From DASTFY01 sp963829955 (lineage in GTDB: Bacteria; Actinomycetota; Acidimicrobiia; Acidimicrobiales; Ilumatobacteraceae): a stretch of 64,000 nucleotides of DNA. Shown here piece by piece: positions 27,401-35,778 of the stretch. The stretch covers positions 186,001 to 250,000 of the forward strand of contig CAWHKS010000017.1 in NCBI GenBank assembly GCA_963829955.1, read 5' to 3'. The stretch's first letter is position 1, and every line of letters begins with the position of its first letter. The notes beneath the pieces were generated by a model that worked only from the letters and a program-made list of their open reading frames with translations, was not told where the DNA came from and did not search any database. A program made the position numbers and the translations under genes.

Positions 27401-27500
27401 CGAGCTCGCCTCGAGCGGGAAGCAGGTCCGCCTCGCCGATCAATGGCGGGCCCGGATCGTCGCCTCCGTCGATGGCCCGCTGAGGGAACGGCTCCGTTAG
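24448..27500 (+). pseudogene. BTAD-ATPase-TPR transcriptional regulator, frame broken twice
   Basis: A GTG at 24448 starts a SARP-type regulator. It has a winged helix (VRIRLIGPLAVEHDGGELNG, GGEVVPKDVLVERLWDRQPQ), a bacterial transcriptional activation domain (YRGQMACLARLGRPAEALRV, YERCRRILREELGADPSVQT), then a STAND ATPase (Walker A VLGEPGVGKSRLLEEA, Walker B VLVIDDLQWADEPSLAALG). Near 25,700 the conserved sequence moves to a second frame (AGGFSFATWQRTGGHPLLFT) and near 26,480 to a third (ALQIARELGDDELEERLHAF), which holds TPR repeats to the stop at 27500. The full protein would be about 1,015 residues. Likely controls a neighbouring operon, such as the divergent hydrolase/methyltransferase. 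The stop overlaps the transporter stop by four bases. Confidence 0.68.
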
Positions 27501-28537
27501 CGCCGGCTGACGCGCTTACGAGTCAGGGTCAGTCCCTGGTGGGCGAGCCCCAGCGCGGTCATCGCCCATGCCACGAGAGCGGCGGCGAACGCGACCTTCG
27601 GGAGCCATTCGAGGATGTCGAGCTCGAGCGCGGCGCGCATCCTGAAGGTGGCGGCGCTGTACATGCCCACGGGGAAGACAAGGGCCCAGTACGAGGGGTG
27701 GTAGCGCAGGGGCAGGCGACGCACGATGTGACGCCACACCCCGATGGCGACCATCAGCGGAAACCAGAACGTTGCCGTCGCCCAGGCGAGCACGACGACC
27801 CCCTCGATGAACGGTGCCGCGCGCTCGACCCGCGCGGAGGTCGGCCCGGCGAGCAGCAGGTTGGAGCCCGCCAGCACCGTGATGGCGACGGCGCCGGCCG
27901 CGATCCAGGCCGGCGGGTCGGCTTCTGTGGGGTCGAGCTCGAGGAACGTCCAGCGCAGGAACACCATCGTCATCACGATGAGGTACAGCACGAGGCCCAG
28001 CGCGAAGCAGGCCAATGCCGCGAAGGCGAGTGCCTCGCCGCCGTCGCGCGCCAGCAGAAGAGCAGCGAGGACAGCGATGGACTCCGTGGACACCGTGAGC
28101 AGGAACCAGGTGCCGTTGATCCCAGCCTGCAGTCCGGGCTTCCCGGAGCGGATGACGACGGCGATGAGGGTGGCGTAGAGGAACGCGGCCCAGAGCACGA
28201 CGCTCAGCCACCAGAGGATCCAGGCGAGGTCGTACCAGCCGTGGATGACCACCGATGCCGCGCCGAGCACGTTGGTGCCGGCAACGGTCGTCAGGAAGGC
28301 GAAACCCTTGGCGTGGTTCGTGAGATCGGCGGTGAACAGGCGCCAGTAGCGGACGATGCGCAGGATCAGCAATGCGGCGAGCACGACGTAGGCAATGGCG
28401 GTGATGACGTAGAGCGCTTGGGCGAGCCAGTCGAGGTCCTGCTGCGAGGCGACGACGGCGACGATGCCGGTTGCCATCACCATCGCGAAGTAGCCGGGGA
28501 ACAGAGTCGCCACGGGTGACGCCGCCGGCGCGGTCAC
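27497..28537 (-). CDS. TDT-family (TehA/SLAC1-like) membrane transporter
   Basis: A 346-residue integral membrane protein with about ten hydrophobic segments, matching the tellurite-resistance/dicarboxylate transporter family, whose plant relative SLAC1 is an anion channel: FPGYFAMVMATGIVAVVASQ, GTNVLGAASVVI, INGTWFLLTVSTESIAVLAA, YHPSYWALVFPVGMYSAATF. The GTG start at 28537 overlaps the upstream TGA (GTGA), the same coupling seen through this operon. Family members move dicarboxylates, sulfite or other anions. In an operon with a nitrate-reductase-like enzyme, an anion such as nitrate or nitrite is a fair guess, but only a guess. Confidence 0.85.
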   Translation of the reverse strand: MTAPAASPVATLFPGYFAMVMATGIVAVVASQQDLDWLAQALYVITAIAYVVLAALLILRIVRYWRLFTADLTNHAKGFAFLTTVAGTNVLGAASVVIHGWYDLAWILWWLSVVLWAAFLYATLIAVVIRSGKPGLQAGINGTWFLLTVSTESIAVLAALLLARDGGEALAFAALACFALGLVLYLIVMTMVFLRWTFLELDPTEADPPAWIAAGAVAITVLAGSNLLLAGPTSARVERAAPFIEGVVVLAWATATFWFPLMVAIGVWRHIVRRLPLRYHPSYWALVFPVGMYSAATFRMRAALELDILEWLPKVAFAAALVAWAMTALGLAHQGLTLTRKRVSRR

Positions 28538-28737
28538 GGTCGCAGGTAGCGGAGGAACGCCGCCGACGCCGCGGCCATCACGACCGACACCGCGGCCGTC
28601 GACCACGCCAAGGTCTCCTCGTCGGCGAGGAACGCCTCGGCGGCGACCGTGATGAGGAAGACCTGGAACGCGACCAGGATGATCACGTAGATCAGCACGG
28701 CGGCCGAGGTCCGCGGGCGCGGACGTGTCTCGTTCAT
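28534..28737 (-). CDS. Small membrane protein of the redox operon
   Basis: 67 residues with two predicted membrane helices (AVLIYVIILVAFQVFLITVA and AVSVVMAAASAAFLRYL). It overlaps the Rieske gene by ATGA and the transporter by GTGA, so it is surely translated. No known family recognised; perhaps a small subunit that helps anchor or assemble the redox complex. Confidence 0.7.
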   Translation of the reverse strand: MNETRPRPRTSAAVLIYVIILVAFQVFLITVAAEAFLADEETLAWSTAAVSVVMAAASAAFLRYLRP

Positions 28738-29222
28738 TCCGGCTTCCCCAGCGCCCAGATCATGCCGTCGTCGCGGACCTCCACGTCGATTCGACCCAAC
28801 GGCCGGGTCGGCGGGCCGGAGATGACGTCACCCGAGAGGGTGTCGAAGTTGCCCTCGTGGCAGGGGCAGTGCCACCGCTCCTCTTCCGGCTCGTAGAAGA
28901 CGACACAGCCGAGGTGCGTGCACTTCTGGCTGAAGGCCACCACCCCGTCGTCCAGGCGCAGGAGGATCGCCGGGTCGGACGCGCTCGGATAGTCGAAGAG
29001 GTAGGTCTCGCCGACGGGTACGGCGTCGAGAGCCACGATGGCCCGGGGGGAGCCGGTGTTGATCGAGCGGAGTTGCGTCCAGGCGGCGAGGCCGACATTG
29101 CCCGCGGCGAGGGCTCCGGCCCCGAGCACCAGATAACGGGCGAACTCGCGCCGCGTCACGTCCTCCTCGCCGGCTGCCTCGTACGGGAAGTCGCGCTTCC
29201 AGATCGGCGTCGTCTCACTCAT
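28734..29222 (-). CDS. Rieske [2Fe-2S] protein
   Basis: A 162-residue Rieske protein. The cluster-binding boxes CTHLGC and CPCHEGNFD supply two Cys and two His. Before them is one membrane helix (ARYLVLGAGALAAGNVGLAA) preceded by TRREF, which resembles a twin-arginine start. The Rieske domain should therefore sit outside the membrane on a signal anchor. It is encoded between the ferredoxin subunit and a small membrane protein, and overlaps both neighbours by 4-8 bases. It probably carries electrons between quinol or cytochrome and the molybdoenzyme complex. Confidence 0.9.
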   Translation of the reverse strand: MSETTPIWKRDFPYEAAGEEDVTRREFARYLVLGAGALAAGNVGLAAWTQLRSINTGSPRAIVALDAVPVGETYLFDYPSASDPAILLRLDDGVVAFSQKCTHLGCVVFYEPEEERWHCPCHEGNFDTLSGDVISGPPTRPLGRIDVEVRDDGMIWALGKPE

Positions 29223-29838
29223 CGGCGGGCTCCAACGCGAACGGATCGTCGAGCCACGTCGATCTGATGGGTCCGAGCACGTCGATCGGTCCCGCATCGA
29301 CATCGTCGACGACGGTGTACACCTTGGTGCGCACCTCCTGCCGTCCGAAGAGGAAGTCCCGCAGCAGCGAGCCGCGACGCCTCTCGGAGAACTCCTCGAC
29401 GGTCCCGTACCACAGAGCCTCGCTCGGGCAGACCGATGCGCACATCGGCTTGAGCCCCTCCGAGGTGCGGTCGAGGCACATGTCGCACTTCATCATCTGG
29501 TCGATCTCGGCGTAGTACTTCGGGACGCCGAACGGGCAGGCCAGCACGCAGTTCGAGCACCCGATGCAACGCGGCTTGAGGGCCGATTGCACGACGCCCG
29601 TCTCGGTCTGCTTGATGGCGTCGGCGGGGCACACCTGCGCGCACGTCGGGTCCTCGCAGTGCATGCACACCATCGGTGCGGTTTGCGTGGTCTCGGCTCG
29701 ATCGATGCGCTCGAGATGGATCAATGACCGGCCCCGGTGCGTGCCGCACTCCATGCAGGCCTGCACGCAAGCCTCGCAGCCGATGCAGCGGCTCTGGTCG
29801 ATCACGAAGACCGGCGCGTCATCGGGCCCGTACCTCAC
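29215..29838 (-). CDS. Four-cluster 4Fe-4S ferredoxin subunit of the molybdoenzyme
   Basis: A 207-residue electron-transfer subunit of the NrfC/DmsB/FdhB type, with four Cys groups: CIGCEACVQACMECG, CMHCEDPTCAQVCP, CIGCSNCVLACPFG and CDMCLDRTSEGLKPMCASVC. The GTG start at 29838 overlaps the TGA of the catalytic-subunit gene (GTGA), so they are made in equal amounts. It lacks an export signal, placing it in the cytoplasm beside the catalytic subunit, where it passes electrons between the molybdenum site and the membrane partner. Confidence 0.92.
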   Translation of the reverse strand: MRYGPDDAPVFVIDQSRCIGCEACVQACMECGTHRGRSLIHLERIDRAETTQTAPMVCMHCEDPTCAQVCPADAIKQTETGVVQSALKPRCIGCSNCVLACPFGVPKYYAEIDQMMKCDMCLDRTSEGLKPMCASVCPSEALWYGTVEEFSERRRGSLLRDFLFGRQEVRTKVYTVVDDVDAGPIDVLGPIRSTWLDDPFALEPADE

Positions 29839-32800
29839 GTCGGTCCCTCGTGCAGCTCGAGGTCGCGCGCGTCGAGCGTCGGTTCGTGCCCTTCCGCCCG
29901 GGTCACCCGCACGGCGGCGACCTTGAATTCCGGCATCTTCGAAATCGGGTCGAGGGCCCGGTTGGTCAGCCGGTTCGCGGCCCGGTCCCCGGCCCAGTGG
30001 TACGGGATGAACACGGTGTCGGGCCGGATGGTGTTGACCACGTGCGCGGGCAGGGTCATCGATCCCCGCCGGGACGACACGGTCACGACGTCGCCGTCCA
30101 CCACACCGAGCTGATCGGCAAGCCGCGGGTGCATCTCGCACAACGGTGTCGGATACTGCGCGACGAGACCACCGATGCGCCGGGTCTGCGTCCCCGACAG
30201 GTACTGGCTGACGACGCGTCCAGTGGTCAGCCAGATGGGGTACTCGTCGTCCACAACCTCCGCCGGCTCGCGATAGGGGACGGCGTGGAAGCGGGCCCTG
30301 CCGTCCGGGTGGTAGAAGCGGCCACCTTCGAACAAGCGCGGGGTCCCGGGATGACCTTCGGTCGGTATCGGCCAGAAGAGGCCCATCTCGTCCTCGATGC
30401 GCTGCCACGTGGCGCCCCGGTAGTCGGCGGTGCCACCTGCGGACGCCAGCCGCAGCTCCTCGAAGATCTGCTCCGTGTTCGTGTACGGGAAGTACCTCCC
30501 CTTGCCGAGTCGGTTGGCGATGTCGAGGAGGATCTGCCAGTCCACCCGCGCCTCGCCGGGCGGGTTGACGGCGCGGTTGATCTTGACGATGCGACCCTCA
30601 CCGGTCGTTGCGGTGCCTTCGTCCTCCTCGTGGAGCGACCCGGGCAGCACGATGTCGGCGTGGTGGGCCGATTCGGAAAGGAAGAAGTCGATCACCGCGT
30701 AGAACTCGAGCTTGTCGAACGCCTCCGCGGTGAGCCCGGTGTCCGGCGCGGAGACGGCCGGGTTGAAGCAGATCGACAGAAGGCCCTTGATCTGGCCCGC
30801 ATGGATCGCCTCGATGATCTCTTGGGCAGTGATCCCCTTTCCCGGGATCTCGGACTCGTCGCACTTCCACACGGACGCGATGTGCGCCCGGTGCTCGGGA
30901 TTCGTGATGTCCCGGTTGCCCGGGAGCTGATCGCACTTGTGGCCGTGCTCCCGCCCGCCCTGACCGTTGCCCTGCCCAGTGATCGTCGTGATGCCACAGC
31001 CGGGCTTGCCGTACTTGCCCGTGGCCAGGCCAAGGTTGATGGCGGCGAGCACGTTCTCCGTGCCCTTGCTCTGTTGCTCGATCCCGCGGGCGTGCAGCAG
31101 CATCCCGGTGGCCGACGTCCCCCACCACTCCGCCGCCTGCTCGATCCGTGCCTGCGGCACGCCGGTCACCCCGGCGGCCCACTGCGGCGTCATCGGGGCG
31201 ACCGCGGCGGCCGCCTGGTCGAAATCGTTCGTGTGGTCGGCGATGAACTCGTGGTCGAGCCAGTCGTGCTCGATGAGCTGGTGCAGGACGGCGCCGAACA
31301 ACGCGGAGTCCGTGCCCGGGCGCACCGGCAGGAACAGGTCGGCGGTGCGGGCCAGCGGCACAACCCGCGGGTCCTGGACGATCAGGCGCGCTCCCCGGTC
31401 ACGGGCGCGCCAGATGTAGCTCGTCGTGATCGGGAACGTCTCCGCCACGTTCGACCCCGCGACCCAGACGACGTCAGCGAGCGGGATGTCACTCCACGGG
31501 TTGGCGTTGCGATCGATGCCGAGCGCCTTCTTGTTGCCCGCACCAGCTGAGACCATGCAGAAACGGCCGTTGTAGTCGAGGTTGGCGGTGTGCAGGGCGA
31601 GACGGGCGAACTTGCCGACGAGGTAGCTCTTCTCGTTGGTCAGCGAGACTCCCGACAGCATCGCGAAGGCGTCGTCGCCGTACGCGGACTGGATGCGACG
31701 GATCTCGCCCACGACGCGATCGAGGGCGGCGTCCCAGCCGACAGCCCGGAAACCTCCCGGCGCCGACGGGTCGCGCTCCATCGGCTGCAGCAGCCGGTCG
31801 GGGTGGCTGCCCTGGAGGTAGCGCTTCACACCCTTCGGGCAGAGCTTGCCCTCGTTGAACGGGAACTCGTACCACGGTTCGAACCCGACGACCGCGTTGT
31901 CCCGCACCTTCAGCTTGATGCCGCACTGCTGGCCGCAGAAGCAGCAATGCGTGTTGACGACCCTGTCGACGTCGAGCCCGTGGTCCCAGCCGCCGGGCGG
32001 CGCCTCGTTGAGGTGCGGCCCGAAGCGGGCGACGAGGTCCTCCTCGCTCACGGGCGGGCGGGCCATCAGCCGAACCCCCCGACCCGTGCCGACTGGGCGA
32101 GCGTCACCTGCGCCGCGCCGGCAGCTCGGGCACGTGTCCTGGTAGTTCCCGTCGTCGAGGGCGTAGTCGAAGCCGACGCGCGGGAGCACGGCCTGGAGAT
32201 CTGCCACCTGCTGCGCGCTGGCGAACACCTGACCGCAGCGCCGGCAGTGGGCCGGCGGGCCCTCGTCGTTGGCCCGCTTGTAGTACGCCACCCCGAGGTT
32301 GCCGGGCCGCTGGAAGATGTGGAACAGCTTGCCGAAGGGGATGTACATCAATCCGAGGATCACGGTGAGCGCGTGCAGGGTGTTGAGCGCGGAATAGAAC
32401 TGGCCTTCGAGCCAGAGGCTCGACACCGTGAGGAACAACCCGGTGACCGACACGGCGAACAGCCCGGCGAGCGCGAGGAAGTCGCCGGCTCGCTCGGTGG
32501 CGAGGGCGCCCGGGTCGCGCAGGCGGCGGCGGAGGAACACGAACACACCGGTCAGCACGAGCACGGCCGCGATGTCGAGCGCGTGGTAGAAGAGCCAGCC
32601 CACGATGCTGTCGGCGTCGAATTGCAGAGTGCCGACGCGGGAGAGGTACACCTGGTAGCGATCAGCCTGCTGGCCGACGCTCTGGAAGTGCAGCAATCCG
32701 AGCGTCAGCGGGAACGTCACCAGCGCGGCGAGGATGCAGCCCCAGAAGACCAGCTGGTGCGCGAGCCAACGGCTCCGTGATCGCCGGCGGATGAACCCCT

Positions 32801-33125
32801 GCCCGAGCAGATGTGTGGCGACCAGGCCCGGGAACGCGCCGATGTTCCGGAGGGAGTGCCCGCGGAAGGCGTCCCACCCCCGGCGGTTGAGCATGGCCGT
32901 CGGTGGCCGCCGCAACCACACCGCATACCGGTACAGCACGCCGAACACCATGAAGACGACACCGAACAAGTAGCCGACGAGCGCGGCGTCGAACCAGACG
33001 AGCCCGTCGCTCCCGAGGAACGTCAGCGCCAGCGTGAGCGCGACGCCGACGAGGCCCCAGGCCACGCCCCGGCGGTCCAGGGCCGTGTGGTTCGCTGACG
33101 AACCCACGTCAGTGACCGTACACAC
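29835..33125 (-). CDS. NarI-like cytochrome anchor in frame with a Nap/Nas-type molybdopterin oxidoreductase
   Basis: As read, one 1,096-residue frame. Residues 1-285 are a NarI/DsrM-like membrane domain with about six helices and His candidates for heme b (WLAHQLVFWGC, FYHALDIAAVLV, NTLHALTVILGLMYIPFGKL). Next is a zinc-ribbon-like tail (HCRRCGQVF, CPSCRRG). From Met354 there is a complete molybdopterin oxidoreductase: 4Fe-4S ligands HCCFCGQQCG and KLCPKG, and Cys523 in RFCMVSAGAG at the position of the Mo ligand of NapA/NasC. No twin-arginine signal precedes the enzyme, so it faces the cytoplasm. The sequence TGATG at 32068-32064 in the next frame suggests two genes joined by one base change. 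Nitrate is the likeliest substrate by family. Confidence 0.8.
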   Translation of the reverse strand: MCTVTDVGSSANHTALDRRGVAWGLVGVALTLALTFLGSDGLVWFDAALVGYLFGVVFMVFGVLYRYAVWLRRPPTAMLNRRGWDAFRGHSLRNIGAFPGLVATHLLGQGFIRRRSRSRWLAHQLVFWGCILAALVTFPLTLGLLHFQSVGQQADRYQVYLSRVGTLQFDADSIVGWLFYHALDIAAVLVLTGVFVFLRRRLRDPGALATERAGDFLALAGLFAVSVTGLFLTVSSLWLEGQFYSALNTLHALTVILGLMYIPFGKLFHIFQRPGNLGVAYYKRANDEGPPAHCRRCGQVFASAQQVADLQAVLPRVGFDYALDDGNYQDTCPSCRRGAGDARPVGTGRGVRLMARPPVSEEDLVARFGPHLNEAPPGGWDHGLDVDRVVNTHCCFCGQQCGIKLKVRDNAVVGFEPWYEFPFNEGKLCPKGVKRYLQGSHPDRLLQPMERDPSAPGGFRAVGWDAALDRVVGEIRRIQSAYGDDAFAMLSGVSLTNEKSYLVGKFARLALHTANLDYNGRFCMVSAGAGNKKALGIDRNANPWSDIPLADVVWVAGSNVAETFPITTSYIWRARDRGARLIVQDPRVVPLARTADLFLPVRPGTDSALFGAVLHQLIEHDWLDHEFIADHTNDFDQAAAAVAPMTPQWAAGVTGVPQARIEQAAEWWGTSATGMLLHARGIEQQSKGTENVLAAINLGLATGKYGKPGCGITTITGQGNGQGGREHGHKCDQLPGNRDITNPEHRAHIASVWKCDESEIPGKGITAQEIIEAIHAGQIKGLLSICFNPAVSAPDTGLTAEAFDKLEFYAVIDFFLSESAHHADIVLPGSLHEEDEGTATTGEGRIVKINRAVNPPGEARVDWQILLDIANRLGKGRYFPYTNTEQIFEELRLASAGGTADYRGATWQRIEDEMGLFWPIPTEGHPGTPRLFEGGRFYHPDGRARFHAVPYREPAEVVDDEYPIWLTTGRVVSQYLSGTQTRRIGGLVAQYPTPLCEMHPRLADQLGVVDGDVVTVSSRRGSMTLPAHVVNTIRPDTVFIPYHWAGDRAANRLTNRALDPISKMPEFKVAAVRVTRAEGHEPTLDARDLELHEGPT

Positions 33126-33146
33126 CTGGGCCGGAGGCCCGGACGA

Positions 33147-33857
33147 TCAGGTCGCCGGCTGGTCCTCGAGCGCCACGACCATCGGGAACAGGACGTTGTT
33201 CTCCTTGTGGATGTGCAGGTGCGTGTCCGCCTCCAGCTCCTCCAGCCCGCGGTAGAGGGCGTCGTAGGAGGCGCAGGCGTCGACCGGAGGCTGGTAGTCC
33301 CCGGTCAGCCGGCGCAGGCGCGCCAGCAGCTCCCCGGCGTTGTCGTGTTCGCGCATCATGACGACGATGGGGTTGCGGATCGATCCGCAGTGGAACGCCG
33401 CCGGCGACGTGTCCGTTGCGAGCTGCCGGATCATCGGGAACAGCACGCGCTCCTCCTTCGCCAGGTGCGGCTCGAGGTCGGCTCGGAGCTCGGCGAGACA
33501 GTCGGCGACGTCGTCGAGCTCGGGATGCCGCCTGCCGTGCACGCTCTGCACCTTGTCCATGAGAGCGGTCAGCCGAGGGAGCTCATCCCAGAGGTAGGTG
33601 TGGTGCGTGGCCTCGATGTGGTCGACGAGCTGGTAGGCGTCCATGGAGGTCCACGCCTCGACCCCTCGCGAGTGACCGGAGCCGATCAGCTCCTCGACCA
33701 CGGTTGCGGCGTCGAGATCCCGCGCTGCGCAGGCCTGCTCGAGCGTCCGCGTGCCACCGCAGCAGTAGTCGAGTCCTCTCCGCTCCAGCTCGCGAGCGAG
33801 CGATGGGTCCGCGGTCACGAGCTCGGCGAGCGTGCTGTCGAGGGCGATCATGGTCAT
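33147..33857 (-). CDS. ric: Ric-type iron-sulfur cluster repair di-iron protein
   Basis: A 236-residue ScdA/YtfE/Ric protein. The N-terminal DUF542 domain has LDYCCGGTRTLEQAC. The hemerythrin-like domain supplies the di-iron ligands: HIEATHHTYLW, EPHLAKEERVLFPMI, MMREHDNAGE and LHIHKENNVLFPM. Family members repair Fe-S clusters damaged by nitric oxide or oxidants. Start ATG at 33857 with AGGAG upstream. It is the first gene of the molybdoenzyme operon, 21 bases before the anchor gene, which fits an enzyme system that makes or meets reactive nitrogen. Confidence 0.92.
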   Translation of the reverse strand: MTMIALDSTLAELVTADPSLARELERRGLDYCCGGTRTLEQACAARDLDAATVVEELIGSGHSRGVEAWTSMDAYQLVDHIEATHHTYLWDELPRLTALMDKVQSVHGRRHPELDDVADCLAELRADLEPHLAKEERVLFPMIRQLATDTSPAAFHCGSIRNPIVVMMREHDNAGELLARLRRLTGDYQPPVDACASYDALYRGLEELEADTHLHIHKENNVLFPMVVALEDQPAT

Positions 33858-33955
33858 GTCGTCAACTCCTGTGCGTGGGGGGTCAAGGTGGGCTCGACGC
33901 TCATGACTCGACGCTGACAGCCGGCAGCACCCTCGCACCAGGGTCGAAGGTCCTG

Positions 33956-34501
33956 TCAGGCCTTCTCGTCGATCAGGGTGAGCAGCTTCGTCGTCGTCGC
34001 CCAGCTGCGGATCGTCATCAGCTTGTACTCGGGCGTGCCCACGATGGCGCTCATGCGGCTCTTCGTCAGTGCCGCGCTCCGCCGTGCGAAGTACAGCACG
34101 CCTGTACCCGGCCAGACCTGGTCCACGTCCTCGCGGAGGCGGACGACCTGCAGTGCCTTCCTGGCCGTCAGCGGGGACTTCAGGAAGATCACGTCGCAGT
34201 GGTGCGTCTTCGCGCCGAACCCGTCAGGGGCGCGTCCGATGACGGTGCGCAGCTGATCACGGGAGCGCACCACGACGACCAGGGGCACCCCGAACCGGTC
34301 CTCCAGGAATCGTTCGATGCCATCCTCCAACGACGAGCGCTTCGAGGCCGACTCGAAGAGCACATTGCCGGACTGGATGTAGGTCCGGACGTCTTCGTGG
34401 CCGCCGTCCTCGAACGCCGTGCGCAGGTCGGCCATCGCGACCTTGTTGCGTCCGCCGACGTTGATTCCCCGCAGCAGGGCCACGAACCGCTTCGCCGTCA
34501 C
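33956..34501 (-). CDS. DUF1697 family protein
   Basis: A 181-residue DUF1697 protein: RFVALLRGINVGGRNKVAMA, GHEDVRTYIQSGNVLFES, THHCDVIFLKS and the C-terminal SAALTKSRMSAIVGTPEY. Length and motifs match the family exactly when the GTG at 34501 is used; the longer open frame upstream overlaps the MaoC gene. The function is unknown across bacteria. Divergent from the MaoC-like gene. Confidence 0.88.
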   Translation of the reverse strand: MTAKRFVALLRGINVGGRNKVAMADLRTAFEDGGHEDVRTYIQSGNVLFESASKRSSLEDGIERFLEDRFGVPLVVVVRSRDQLRTVIGRAPDGFGAKTHHCDVIFLKSPLTARKALQVVRLREDVDQVWPGTGVLYFARRSAALTKSRMSAIVGTPEYKLMTIRSWATTTKLLTLIDEKA

Positions 34502-34544
34502 CTGCGGGACGGTACTGCGCAGGATGTGTGACAACCTGAACGCG

Positions 34545-34952
34545 ATGGAGATCGGGCAGACGGCGCGGCGCAGCCGGAGGGTCACGGAGCGGGACATCGA
34601 GCTGTTCACCGAGCTGACGGGTGATCGCAACCCGCTCCATTACGACGCCGCTGGGGCGTCCCGCAGCCGCTTCGGCGGGATCATCGTCCAGGGCGGGGTC
34701 ACGTCGGGACTTCTCAACGCGCTTGTCGCGGAGGACCTTCCCGGTCCGGGCAGCGTGTTCCTGCATGTCGACTGGAGCTTCCGTGCGCCGGTGCGTCCCG
34801 GCGACGAGCTCACCGCCGAGGCGGAGGTCCTCGCCGTCCGGGACGACAAGCCGATCTGCACGCTGCGGACCACGATCACCAACCAGGAGGACACCGTCGT
34901 GCTCGAGGGCACGGCACTTGTCTACCGGGACCCGTTGTTCGCCGGCGGCTGA
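34545..34952 (+). CDS. MaoC-like hotdog-fold hydratase/dehydratase
   Basis: A 135-residue MaoC-domain protein. The catalytic motif FTELTGDRNPLHYD carries the Asp/His pair of (R)-enoyl-CoA hydratases, followed by FGGIIVQGGVTSGLLNALVA and VDWSFRAPVRPGDEL. It probably acts on an enoyl-CoA or acyl-thioester. The ATG at 34545 gives the usual family start (MEIGQTARRSRRVTERDI); an ATG at 34524 is possible. Its end overlaps the convergent hydrolase by 31 bases. Confidence 0.88.
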   Translation: MEIGQTARRSRRVTERDIELFTELTGDRNPLHYDAAGASRSRFGGIIVQGGVTSGLLNALVAEDLPGPGSVFLHVDWSFRAPVRPGDELTAEAEVLAVRDDKPICTLRTTITNQEDTVVLEGTALVYRDPLFAGG

Positions 34953-35731
34953 CCAGGGTCGAGTGTCGTGACGATGCCCGTGAGCACGGCCGGCTCGGTG
35001 AGGTACACCTCGTGGTCGGCCTCGACACGGACGGGCGGCCGACCGGTCCAGCCGGCGAGGAGGTCGACCGCGGCGGCGATGATGCCGTTGGGTGCCGAGC
35101 CGACAGCGATGGTGACGTCTGCGCCGGCCAGGCGCGCCCTGTCGAGCGCGGCGGTCGTGATCGCCGGCTCGTCCCGCACGAACGGTTCGGCGTTGACTCG
35201 AGCGGATGCGAAGGCGGGATCATCGAGGCTGACCGGGAAGCCGAGCACCGTCGAGAGCAGGATCGCCTGCGCGCCGGCGAAATCGCCCGGGTGGAACGCC
35301 AGATGCGTATCGACCGGCGCCATGATCGCGGCCGTCGCTTCGCTGCCACCCTCGATGATCCCGACTGCCGGCGGCTCCCAGGCGACGATCGAACCGACGG
35401 AATCAGAGTGCTGACCGGCCAGGGTGAGAGCGATGACGCCGCCTGAGCTCACGCCGACCACAGTCGGCAGCCTCCAACCGAGCTCCCGGATGAGCGCGGC
35501 CGCATCGTCGGCGTGCTGGTCCGCGCCACCGCCCGGCCAATCTTGCCGGCCTGAGCGCCGCGTGCCCCGCCGGTCGTAGGTGACCACGTCGTAACCGGCC
35601 GCGGCCAGGCCGTCCGCCTGCCGCCCCAGCATGTCGGCATCCTCGCCGCCGCCGTGGATCAGCAGCAGCGGCGATCCGTCACCACGGCGCTCGGTGTACA
35701 GCGTCGTGCCGTTCACGGTGATGAGGGTCAT
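34922..35731 (-). CDS. Alpha/beta hydrolase
   Basis: A 269-residue alpha/beta hydrolase: LLLIHGGGEDADMLGRQADG, YDVVTYDRRGTRRSG, nucleophile Ser in VVGVSSGGVIAL, and a late VEADHEVYLTEP. Start ATG at 35731, because upstream residues are unlike the family. The start lies 47 bases from the divergent TetR gene, which is therefore its likely regulator. Substrate unknown. Confidence 0.88.
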   Translation of the reverse strand: MTLITVNGTTLYTERRGDGSPLLLIHGGGEDADMLGRQADGLAAAGYDVVTYDRRGTRRSGRQDWPGGGADQHADDAAALIRELGWRLPTVVGVSSGGVIALTLAGQHSDSVGSIVAWEPPAVGIIEGGSEATAAIMAPVDTHLAFHPGDFAGAQAILLSTVLGFPVSLDDPAFASARVNAEPFVRDEPAITTAALDRARLAGADVTIAVGSAPNGIIAAAVDLLAGWTGRPPVRVEADHEVYLTEPAVLTGIVTTLDPGQPPANNGSR

Positions 35732-35778
35732 CTTTTGATTGAGGCAGTCACTATTCATAAGAGGTAGACTTAACCAGA
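35732..35778. promoter_or_regulatory. AT-rich divergent promoter region of hydrolase and TetR
   Basis: The 47-base gap is AT-rich and contains weakly symmetric half-sites AGTC (35746) and GACT (35767) around CTATTCATAAGAG. Its size and position match a TetR operator covering both promoters, but the symmetry is much weaker than at 15.0 kb. Confidence 0.35.

Noticed and set aside
29676..31550. 624-codon plus-strand open frame
   Set aside because: Antisense to the molybdopterin oxidoreductase, whose Fe-S and Mo-ligand motifs are intact; no domain in the antisense product.
29835..33125. Exported (twin-arginine) nitrate reductase
   Set aside because: The molybdoenzyme part begins MARPPVSEEDL with no RRxFLK-type signal; it follows an anchor domain or its own internal start, so it is cytoplasmic.
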